Positions 8,515-15,743 of a stretch of DNA of 32,059 nt are shown here, piece after piece. Below the pieces are notes generated by a model. That model did not search any database, had not been told where the DNA came from, and was given only the letters and a program-made list of their open reading frames with translations. The DNA is from Lentimicrobiaceae bacterium. Its GTDB lineage: Bacteria > Bacteroidota > Bacteroidia > Bacteroidales > F082. The position numbers and the translations under genes are program-made. The stretch is taken from contig PANC01000028.1 of the NCBI GenBank assembly GCA_002708315.1, forward strand, positions 1 to 32,059, in the 5' to 3' direction. Position 1 is the stretch's first letter; every line of letters begins with the position of its first letter.

Positions 8515-9321
8515 TTAAAGATATTTACCACACTGTTTGCAGTATTTAGCATGCTCATCATGCTCAATGCAGTTGCATCCTATGCACGTCTTATTAGATT
8601 TTCTATTTAACTCTCCTTTTATTATTTCTCCACCAATTATACTTGTTGGAACAGCAATTATTGCAAAACCAACAATCATTAGCATTGATGCTATGGTTTG
8701 GCCTAGAACAGTTTGTGGCGCAATGTCCCCATAACCAACAGTAGTTATCGTAACAATAGCCCAATAAATAGATTTGGGAATACTTGTAAACCCCATTTCT
8801 GGTCCTTCTACCAAATACATGAGTGATCCAGTTATTACTACTATAATAATTATGGCTTCTAAAAATACTATAATAGTTCTACGGCTACTTTTAATTGCTT
8901 CTGCCAATATATTTGATGCTCTAACATAGCGAACGAGTTTAAGTATTCTAAATATTCTCATCAACCTTAGCATCCTTATAACTATTAAAAAATGAGTGCC
9001 TGTTATCATCAAACTTATGTATGTCGGCAATATGGAGAGTAAATCAATAATGCCATAGAAACTAAAAATGTAGCGCGTTGGTTTTAACGATGAATAAATT
9101 CTTAGGGCATACTCAATGGTGAATATTATTGTAATAACCCACTCCAGATAAAGAAAAAGATTACCATATTTATTGTGAACACTCTCAACGCTGTCTATTA
9201 TAACAATTACCACTGAGAATGATATTACAATCAATAATACTATGTCAAATAGTTTACCCAATGGTGTATTCGATTCGAATATTATTGAGTGCAATGAACT
9301 TTTTATTGTTTTCTTTTCCAT
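8515..9321 (-). CDS. Voltage-gated-type K+ channel with C-terminal zinc-ribbon
   Basis: A 268-residue six-helix channel subunit. The S4 voltage-sensor has a basic residue at every third position: R116, R119, R122, R125, K128, R131, R134. The pore loop holds the potassium selectivity filter TTVGYGD at residues 193-199, followed by the S6 helix. Tetramers would conduct K+ through the inner membrane. After S6 the protein ends in a short cysteine cluster, C246-x2-C249-x-C251 and C261-x2-C264, with His254 and His257 between, which looks like a zinc ribbon; this is an unusual tail. It carries no TrkA/RCK domain. The gene stands alone between the DUF1573 gene and the TIGR02757 gene. Confidence 0.92.
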   Translation of the reverse strand: MEKKTIKSSLHSIIFESNTPLGKLFDIVLLIVISFSVVIVIIDSVESVHNKYGNLFLYLEWVITIIFTIEYALRIYSSLKPTRYIFSFYGIIDLLSILPTYISLMITGTHFLIVIRMLRLMRIFRILKLVRYVRASNILAEAIKSSRRTIIVFLEAIIIIVVITGSLMYLVEGPEMGFTSIPKSIYWAIVTITTVGYGDIAPQTVLGQTIASMLMIVGFAIIAVPTSIIGGEIIKGELNRKSNKTCIGCNCIEHDEHAKYCKQCGKYL

Positions 9322-9354
9322 TTTAAAATTGATTAATCATCTAAATTATAAAAA

Positions 9355-10119
9355 TTATGAAATGCCTTCGAAAACGCCCATTCCAAATAACGCAAAGTCA
9401 TACTTTACTGGATCGTTGGAGTCAAGTTCTCGTAGTTGCAATGTGAGTTCATAAACAGATTTCCAGTCGTTTTGCTTTCTATGTAACATACCCAATTTCC
9501 TTGCAACATTACCCGAATGAACATCCAAGGGACACATCAAAGCAGACATTGGAATATTTTTCCATATTCCAAAATCTACACCACATTTGTCATCTCTTAT
9601 CATCCATCGAAGAAACATATTTATTCTTTTGGCAGCAGAACCAGAATTTGGATTTGCAATATGTTTTTCAGAACGTTTTAGGTGAGCTACTTCCATTAAT
9701 GAACTACGCATTCCAGATATTGCACCTTTTATATTTCCATAACGTTTGAAATTATCCGTCACTATTGTTTCAAGCCCTCCTTTATTTCTATAAACATCCA
9801 TCAATGCTGTAATAATGAACAAACAATCATCGGAATTGAATGTCCGATAAACAAACTTTTCAAATCGTTTCATGTCAGTATCAGAGGCATTCATAATAAA
9901 ATCATAAGGCGCATCATCCATACGTTCCATCCAAATATTTGCTTTTGATATTATTGCAGTTCTCCTACCCCATGCTATTACCGCTGTTAAAAAGCCACTT
10001 ATTTCTATGTCTTCCTTCAGAGTGTATTGATGAGGAATACTAATTGGGTCACTTTCAATGAAGCTAGGTTTATTATATAAATCAACCTTACTGTCTAATA
10101 ATTCTAGTATGCTTTCCAC
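9355..10119 (-). CDS. TIGR02757 (DUF2400) family protein
   Basis: A 254-residue soluble protein of the TIGR02757 family, known only by sequence and found widely in Bacteroidota, spirochaetes and other groups. Recognisable blocks are DIEISGFLTAVIAWGRRTAI near residue 36, SAAKRINMFLRWMIRDD near 160, and MSALMCPLDVHSGNVARKLG near 192, with DPVKYDFALFGMGVFEG at the end. The DVH.G..AR block and length recall helix-hairpin-helix DNA glycosylase folds, but no activity is established. The start is a GTG: no in-frame ATG lies between it and the upstream stop. It is divergent from the haem-binding genes and shares their promoter region. Confidence 0.85.
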   Translation of the reverse strand: MESILELLDSKVDLYNKPSFIESDPISIPHQYTLKEDIEISGFLTAVIAWGRRTAIISKANIWMERMDDAPYDFIMNASDTDMKRFEKFVYRTFNSDDCLFIITALMDVYRNKGGLETIVTDNFKRYGNIKGAISGMRSSLMEVAHLKRSEKHIANPNSGSAAKRINMFLRWMIRDDKCGVDFGIWKNIPMSALMCPLDVHSGNVARKLGMLHRKQNDWKSVYELTLQLRELDSNDPVKYDFALFGMGVFEGIS

Positions 10120-10128
10120 AAAATATTA

Positions 10129-10160
10129 TTTGCGACAAATTTAAATAAGTATTAATTTTG
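10129..10160 (+). promoter_or_regulatory. Promoter of the haem-binding protein genes
   Basis: TTTG at 10129-10132 and TAATTTTG at 10153-10160 are separated by 20 bases. Both elements match the Bacteroidota -33/-7 consensus with proper spacing. The start codon is 22 bases past the -7 box. Confidence 0.7.
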
Positions 10161-10164
10161 GCAA
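10136..10164 (-). promoter_or_regulatory. Divergent promoter of the TIGR02757 gene
   Basis: On the minus strand TTG (10162-10164) is followed after 18 bases by TAAATTTG (10136-10143), an exact TAnnTTTG. The box is 16 bases before the GTG start. It overlaps the plus-strand promoter almost completely, so the two polymerases should compete. Confidence 0.6.
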
Positions 10165-10182
10165 TACAATTTTTTTATTAAA

Positions 10183-10596
10183 ATGAAAAATACGATGAGA
10201 AATCCTCTGATTATAATGATTATTACTTTTTTTCCAATTATTTTTTTGTCATTTACCCATAAAAACAAAACTATTCAAACATCCAAGGCAGCTGATGTCA
10301 ACTATATTATACCCAATGATATTCAAGAGATAATAAATAATTCATGCTATGGGTGTCACAATAACGATAGTAAATCAATAAAGAGTAAAATGAAACTTAA
10401 TTTCGATAAATTGTCAACCATGAAAATTGGCAAGCGTGTTGGAAAATTAAATAAAATTCATGATGTGATTGAAGAAAATGAGATGCCTCCCAAAAAATTT
10501 CTCAAGAAGTACCCTGACAAGTCTCTAAGTGATGAAGATGGTGAAAAATTAGCCTCCTGGGCAATTAACATGGCATCACAATATATCAATGAATAA
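10183..10596 (+). CDS. Exported haem-binding (CxxCH) domain protein
   Basis: A 137-residue protein with an N-terminal membrane/signal segment (residues 7-25) and one cytochrome-like haem attachment motif, C55-YG-C58-H59, followed by a distal EENEMPPKKF block near residue 95. This layout matches the short haem-binding domain family (PF14376-like) of Bacteroidota, where the Met in EMPP is a likely distal ligand. It is probably held on the periplasmic face of the inner membrane. It is followed after 9 bases by a second protein with the same motif, so the two form an operon, perhaps partners in electron transfer or haem handling; the precise role is not known. Confidence 0.82.
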   Translation: MKNTMRNPLIIMIITFFPIIFLSFTHKNKTIQTSKAADVNYIIPNDIQEIINNSCYGCHNNDSKSIKSKMKLNFDKLSTMKIGKRVGKLNKIHDVIEENEMPPKKFLKKYPDKSLSDEDGEKLASWAINMASQYINE

Positions 10597-10605
10597 CTAT
10601 CAAGT

Positions 10606-11061
10606 ATGATTAAGAATCTATCTATATTATTGTTTATATGTCTCATTATACTTCAATTTTTCGGGCCATCATTGCCTGAGGTGAGCAACATAAACCCCAA
10701 CGATTTAATAGATAATAATCCGGAGATACCTGAGGATATCAAAACCACTTTACAAGTATCCTGTTACGATTGCCACTCCAACGAAACCAAATATCCATGG
10801 TATTCTAGCATTGCCCCAGTTTCATTTTTAGTCGTAAGGGATATAAACCATGCCAGAGATGAGTTAAATTTTTCTAACTGGGAGGATATGAGCAAGCTGG
10901 ATAAAGCGAGTGCCCTTGATGATATTTCAGATGTAATAATTGATAATGAAATGCCCATGGCCATTTATACAGCAATGCATAGAGGAACTTCTTTAAGTAA
11001 TAATCAGAAGGAATCATTAGTATTATGGGCCGAAGAGTTCTCAGATCACATGTTTGATTAA
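10606..11061 (+). CDS. Exported haem-binding (CxxCH) domain protein
   Basis: A 151-residue paralogue of the preceding gene product. An N-terminal hydrophobic anchor (residues 5-19) is followed by the haem motif C53-YD-C56-H57, then SNETKYPWYSSIAPVSF, DINHARDELNFSNW and, near residue 118, DNEMPMAIYTAMH. This is the canonical haem-binding domain (PF14376) with CYDCHSNET.YPWY and the distal EMP motif. Covalent haem needs a cytochrome c maturation system, which is not in the window. It is translated from an ATG 9 bases after the first gene's stop. It converges with the ThDP enzyme gene. Confidence 0.87.
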   Translation: MIKNLSILLFICLIILQFFGPSLPEVSNINPNDLIDNNPEIPEDIKTTLQVSCYDCHSNETKYPWYSSIAPVSFLVVRDINHARDELNFSNWEDMSKLDKASALDDISDVIIDNEMPMAIYTAMHRGTSLSNNQKESLVLWAEEFSDHMFD

Positions 11062-11166
11062 ATAACCCAATAGATATTCAGAAAATACATACAGTAAATT
11101 AGGCAATTTTTTTTAACATTTCACATACCCATATTAATTGCATCTCCATTATTTCTTCAAACGTCT

Positions 11167-12963
11167 TCAGCTTTCATTTTTGTCCCATATGATTTCTTTC
11201 CATTTCCTCTGACTTTCAGCGTCACCAGATCTAGCCTTAATGTAGAGGTTTAATAACCTAATCTCTTTACTTTGTTCTTCTTCGGCCATTCCTACAGGGA
11301 TTTCTATAAATTTAATACCTTTTTTATTGTTTATACAGTGACTAAAATGTTTATTAAACCCTTCAACGCTATCAGTGTGCATAAACTCACCGCCATAGGC
11401 TTCAATTAAACTTTTATAATTAAAACGAGAATCACTACATGAATACATATCACAGTCTCCACCTTTACCAAGATGGAAAATATCATTTCTCATAAGTATA
11501 ATAACCACAAATAGATCTTCTCTTAGAAAGTGAATTAACTCATTTAATTGAAAATGAAATCCACCATCCCCTGTAATAATAACAGGAATATCTCCAGACT
11601 TATTTTGGTTAATTGTATTACAAATTGATCTAGCATAAGGAATAGAGTTACCCATAGCGGCATACCATGGATTAGATACCCATGATCTTATTAAAGATGA
11701 TTTCTTAGTCTCGAGATGTAAACTTGCAAAAAATGAATTTCCAACTTCAGGAATATAAATAAAACTCTCTTTAGAATTTCTTTGATGTTGATTTAAAAGA
11801 TCACATATATTTGAAAAATTAACGCTATCTGAACCATCATATGTTTTAATTACTGACTTGGTTTCTTCAAATTTAAATGAAGGAGTGTCCATCTCTTCCA
11901 AATACTTAAACACTTCTATTATATCTAGACCTTGCGTTGAAGTACCTTTTAGAATCGTTTTATTTTCAAAAGAGTTTATATAAGTTTCCCCGGTGGCAAA
12001 TGCTGAACTAGTGTCCTGAGTAATAATTCCAGTACACAGTTCTAAAATATAATCAGACTTATTCTCTATGTATTCTCTTGTAGCTTTGGAGCTAAATACA
12101 CCATTATAATAACTTAAGCTCAACTCACTATTATCATCCATTAAACCTTTTGCGAATAAATTAGTTGCATAAGGGATTCTATGTTTTTCACAGAACTCTT
12201 GAATTGTATCAATAAGTTTTTTATTAGATTTAACTTTTTCACCAATATATAAAACTGGTTTTTTAGATACTTTAAGCTTGGAATATATTTCTTGAGCTAT
12301 GTATTGGGCACCATCTAATAATAATTTTTCCTCAACTATTTCGTTAAATTTTTTTGGTAAACTTATACTTTGGACTTTTGTAAAAACAATATCACGTGGA
12401 ATTTCAATATAAACAGGTTCCTTGTGAGTATAGGCATGCAGAATTAATTTATAAAATTGTTCACTTGCAATACTAGGTCTTCTATCTTCTCTATTCCCTT
12501 GTAATCTCTCAGCTTTTATTCCAAGAGCTTTAAAAGCATTAAGAGCTGTATTAAAGTCCACTGTCCAATCATGGCTACAATATACAGAATGATGAAGAGG
12601 ACCTTTCTTTATTTCACTCTCTCCAGGAGCTCCTGATATAAAAATAACCGGAAGTCCTTCCGTTTTTGCAAGAGCTGCAGCTGATATACAAGGCAAACTT
12701 CCAACAGTATATGTAGTTAAGCAACATCCAATCCCATTTACTTCTGCTGCTCCACAAGCACTAAAACTAGCATGCATTTCATTACTGGAAGGACGCATAT
12801 TAAATTTATCGCCAAAAGCAGCCAATAAATTAACAGCATAGTCTCCACCAACACCATAAATATTTTCAATATTAAAATACTTAAGTGATTCAGATAAAGA
12901 TTCACTAAGATCATGGAGATTAGAATAATATGCATCTCCAAAGTTTGTTCGAAAGTCGTTCAT
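11167..12963 (-). CDS. ThDP-dependent decarboxylase-like enzyme (PDC/IPDC type)
   Basis: A 598-residue protein with the three-domain layout of thiamine-diphosphate decarboxylases. The N-terminal PYR domain has YGVGGDYAVNLL (Asp41), NEMHASFSACGAAEVNG (Glu62, which activates ThDP) and GPLHHS (His124-His125), the pattern of pyruvate and indolepyruvate decarboxylases. The C-terminal PP domain has the metal-ThDP motif GDG at 465-467 with N493. In pyruvate decarboxylase the sequence after that Asn reaches a catalytic Glu six residues on; here that position is Gly499, so the chemistry may differ. The substrate is presumably a 2-oxo acid. An extra C-terminal tail of about 40 residues ends KARSGDAESQRKWKEIIWDK. 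It sits beside gene debris, with no recognised partner, and may be horizontally acquired. Confidence 0.8.
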   Translation of the reverse strand: MNDFRTNFGDAYYSNLHDLSESLSESLKYFNIENIYGVGGDYAVNLLAAFGDKFNMRPSSNEMHASFSACGAAEVNGIGCCLTTYTVGSLPCISAAALAKTEGLPVIFISGAPGESEIKKGPLHHSVYCSHDWTVDFNTALNAFKALGIKAERLQGNREDRRPSIASEQFYKLILHAYTHKEPVYIEIPRDIVFTKVQSISLPKKFNEIVEEKLLLDGAQYIAQEIYSKLKVSKKPVLYIGEKVKSNKKLIDTIQEFCEKHRIPYATNLFAKGLMDDNSELSLSYYNGVFSSKATREYIENKSDYILELCTGIITQDTSSAFATGETYINSFENKTILKGTSTQGLDIIEVFKYLEEMDTPSFKFEETKSVIKTYDGSDSVNFSNICDLLNQHQRNSKESFIYIPEVGNSFFASLHLETKKSSLIRSWVSNPWYAAMGNSIPYARSICNTINQNKSGDIPVIITGDGGFHFQLNELIHFLREDLFVVIILMRNDIFHLGKGGDCDMYSCSDSRFNYKSLIEAYGGEFMHTDSVEGFNKHFSHCINNKKGIKFIEIPVGMAEEEQSKEIRLLNLYIKARSGDAESQRKWKEIIWDKNES

Positions 12964-12974
12964 TGTATACCTTT

Positions 12975-13138
12975 TTATAAATTATAAGTTTCTGCTAATT
13001 TTCTAAATAGTGGAAGAAATTTTTTATTTTTTTCTGTCTCCACATAGAACAATATTCTAAAGTATCCAGATTTACAAACTCAACATCATCAACTGTTGAT
13101 TTGTGAAACAAAAAAAATACACCATTTGGTTTTTGAAT
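12975..13138 (-). pseudogene. Frameshifted C-terminal remnant of an unidentified protein
   Basis: Two minus-strand frames join into one sensible C-terminus. The first, from about 13138, reads KPNGVFFLFHKSTVDDVEF. The second continues with KSGYFRILFYVETEKNKKF and LPLFRKLAETYNL, then a TAA at 12975-12977. The parent protein is not recognised. It lies 12 bases upstream of the ThDP enzyme start, on the same strand, so it could once have been the preceding gene of the same operon. Confidence 0.45.
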
Positions 13139-13151
13139 GCTTAATCATTAA

Positions 13152-13376
13152 ACTTTTACCCTGTATACTTTAATCGCTCAGTCCGAACATAATAGTGCAC
13201 CTCTTACTTTTGCCATAATAGATTTGGTTAGCTTTATAAAGCTTGCTTACGAAGGTAAGTTTTTAAGAGATGAAATAGGTGCTTTATGGGATAAATTTAC
13301 GCCTGAAATTGTAATTTATAATGAGTATAAATATGAATATGAAAACTTCATTATTATGCTGTATATCAGTATATAA
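13152..13376 (+). pseudogene. Open fragment without a start, unidentified
   Basis: A plus-strand frame is open for 74 codons from 13152 to a TAA at 13374-13376 and has no usable ATG. It reads AQSEHNSAPLTFAIIDLVSF, then LAYEGKFLRDEIGALWDKF and VIYNEYKYEYENFIIM. The composition is protein-like, but the family is not recognised. It overlaps the end of the SMUG2-like gene by 11 bases. It may be the tail of a lost gene or simply a chance open frame. Confidence 0.3.
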
Positions 13377-14034
13377 GTTTTCCAACAACCTGGTCTATAA
13401 ATTCAGGTAACCTCTTTCGACGGTACTGCATTACCCATCTAGGGTGTGGAAGTGGAATTATTTGATCAAAAAGTTTTAATTCGATATTTAGTAAAGTCAA
13501 ATATTCATAATTTTTACCTTGACCGAGACAATAACATTTTCTTGAATTTACACCCAAGCCTATTTGATCAACTAAATTCGAAATTATAGTGCTTTTAAGA
13601 GCATTCCGCAAGTCTTTCGAATCATAATAATTATAATTCTTATTGTCTTTTACGAAACCAAGTGAACTTACGCTTCCAATGTAGAAATGCTTATAAAAGT
13701 GATCTGGCCCTCCCATTTGATCAATAAGTCTGTATATAAACTCGGATGAAAGCTCTTTACGTTTCTCAAGATCATTAGATATTCTACAATTTTTCTCTAA
13801 AACTACGGGGTCAGTAAATGGAATTCCGGTAATTCCTGCTCCAAATCTACCAGGGTTTATACCAACGATGAAAACTCTACCTCTATCATCATTATAATAT
13901 TTATCATAAAAAATCTTACAAAGTTTCATTACTTCATCATCCAAATATGGATTGAGAACTTCAACCCCCTGGGGCAGTTTATTTTTGATTTGTAGATTTC
14001 CATAGTAATCAAGTACCCTTTCTCCGAAAGTCAT
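13366..14034 (-). CDS. SMUG2-type uracil-DNA glycosylase family protein
   Basis: A protein of 222 residues with the uracil-DNA glycosylase fold. The catalytic-loop motif reads GINPGRFGAGITGIPFTDP near residue 58 and the minor-groove wedge reads PLPHPRWVMQYR near residue 194; both are diagnostic of the SMUG2 (DUF4918-like) branch found in Bacteroidota. Such enzymes remove uracil or damaged pyrimidines from DNA as the first step of base-excision repair. A GTG two codons upstream (14040) is possible, but ATG at 14034 gives MTFGERV, a more typical start. The gene is flanked by debris on one side and 250 bases of non-coding sequence on the other. Confidence 0.87.
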   Translation of the reverse strand: MTFGERVLDYYGNLQIKNKLPQGVEVLNPYLDDEVMKLCKIFYDKYYNDDRGRVFIVGINPGRFGAGITGIPFTDPVVLEKNCRISNDLEKRKELSSEFIYRLIDQMGGPDHFYKHFYIGSVSSLGFVKDNKNYNYYDSKDLRNALKSTIISNLVDQIGLGVNSRKCYCLGQGKNYEYLTLLNIELKLFDQIIPLPHPRWVMQYRRKRLPEFIDQVVGKLIY

Positions 14035-14293
14035 ATTCACGACGAATTAAATTGTGGTATGATAACATTGGTAAAGTTAAGGGAAATATCCTAGAATAGG
14101 CCAAAAGGCATAGTTTATATCTTTTTTATCACAATCAACCACCTCTAACTTTATAATCAATAACATAATAGTGATACAATTGCCTAATAATATTTTACTA
14201 CCGAAAACTACTTAGTGCACATGTGTCTTTGTGGAATGTATAAATATAGGTTACCAACTAAATAAAACCTGAAGTTAATCATATGTCATTTGG

Positions 14294-15613
14294 CTAAGAT
14301 ATGGGATGATTTTGTTGAAATGCAGATAACCTTGATTCTAGATCTGTCATTTGTTCATATTTTATTAGTGAGGTACATGCACGTATTCCTTCCTCTCTTT
14401 CACTTCCAGTTATAAGCAATGAGATGGCGCTAATGCCATAATAAATCAATTTATCCAGTAGCACTTCAGCAGTCATACCAGGATATGAAAATGTAAAATA
14501 GAAGCCGTGTGCAATTGGTTCATCAATATCAGTATGATATACAATTTCAAACCCATTATTAATGAAGATATTCTTCATAAGCTCGGCCTTTTTTCCATAG
14601 TCCTTTACCTCCTCAATAAAATCTAGTTCTCCATCATTTACGGCCTTAAGCATTGCCAATAGCCCATATTGAGCTGAATGTGAAGTCCCTGAACTCAATG
14701 GGTACATTGTTCCAAACACCATGGCATATCCAAATTTTTCTGATGGATAATGATTTAATAGGTTTTCAAATTTACTCGCATATAGTACATCTGAGATAAC
14801 CATCATACCAATACGTTCGCCCGCATAACTAAACTTTTTGGAGCTGGAAATAAACAAAATATAGTTATCAGTATAGTTAGCTACACTAGGTTGATATGGT
14901 GGAACTCCTGGATTTGAATAATCCTTACGAAAGTCCATTCCAAAGTATGCAAGGTCCTCCATTACCACAACATCATATTTAGTAGCTAACTCTCCAATTA
15001 TTTTAAGCTCTTCATCTTTAAAACAAATCCAAGAGGGATTATTTGGATTAGAATAGATTATGGAATGTATTTTTCCTGTTTTGAAGTGTGACTCAAGTTT
15101 GTCTTTGAGGGCTTCACCGCGATAGTTATAAACATCAAAACTATCATATTTTAATCCTAGCAATCGGTGTTGCATTTTATGCACTGGAAAACCAGGATCA
15201 ATAAAAAGAGTAGTATCTCTATTCTTATGTATACGGCTTAGAATAAGAAATGCAGCAAATCCGCCTTGCATTGAGCCAACAGTTGGAATGCACCCTTCTT
15301 CTTCTACATCAATGTCCATAAACATCTTAACAAAGCGACTAATCTCATGCTTAAGAGGTTTAATTCCAGAAATATCTGGATATATTGAGGCAACCCCTTT
15401 CTTTAATGCATCGATTTGACCTTGCACACCAACTTCAAGAGGTGGTAGACCTGGCACACCCATTTCCATTCTTATATATTTATCTCCAGTTGCATTTTCT
15501 ATATTATCAACGAGTTTCTTTATCTCTCTTATGGAAGCTTTTCCCACTGATTGTATACCACTTTCGATAATCTTGTTACTTACTATATCAAAATTTATTG
15601 GGGTTTGTTTCAT
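14294..15613 (-). CDS. Class I/II PLP-dependent aminotransferase
   Basis: A 439-residue fold-type I enzyme. In order: MEMGVPGLPP near residue 50, GSMQGGFAAFL near 112 (cofactor phosphate binding), YSNPNNPSWICF near 185, EDLAYFGMDFR near 218, and the PLP lysine in SSSKKFSYAGERIGMM near 258. A conserved arginine in GIRACTSL near the end likely binds the substrate carboxylate. It transfers amino groups in the cytoplasm; the substrate is unknown. Compared with the other aminotransferase of this window it belongs to a clearly different subfamily, with a longer N-terminus. It follows the SLC12-like gene on the same strand after 130 non-coding bases. Confidence 0.85.
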   Translation of the reverse strand: MKQTPINFDIVSNKIIESGIQSVGKASIREIKKLVDNIENATGDKYIRMEMGVPGLPPLEVGVQGQIDALKKGVASIYPDISGIKPLKHEISRFVKMFMDIDVEEEGCIPTVGSMQGGFAAFLILSRIHKNRDTTLFIDPGFPVHKMQHRLLGLKYDSFDVYNYRGEALKDKLESHFKTGKIHSIIYSNPNNPSWICFKDEELKIIGELATKYDVVVMEDLAYFGMDFRKDYSNPGVPPYQPSVANYTDNYILFISSSKKFSYAGERIGMMVISDVLYASKFENLLNHYPSEKFGYAMVFGTMYPLSSGTSHSAQYGLLAMLKAVNDGELDFIEEVKDYGKKAELMKNIFINNGFEIVYHTDIDEPIAHGFYFTFSYPGMTAEVLLDKLIYYGISAISLLITGSEREEGIRACTSLIKYEQMTDLESRLSAFQQNHPIS

Positions 15614-15743
15614 CCTTATGAGTTTACTTTATCGATATCTTTATTAGTTATTTTTTCATAATCCATTTCGAGTCTGAAATTATATCATAAATGGTTAATA
15701 TGTTACCAATTGCAATACATATATGTGCTAAAAATAATACAAG

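Noticed and set aside
14041-14293. Hidden gene in the gap after the SMUG2-like gene
   Set aside because: Frames on both strands are interrupted by stops and none gives a recognisable peptide; no promoter box or terminator was recognised either.
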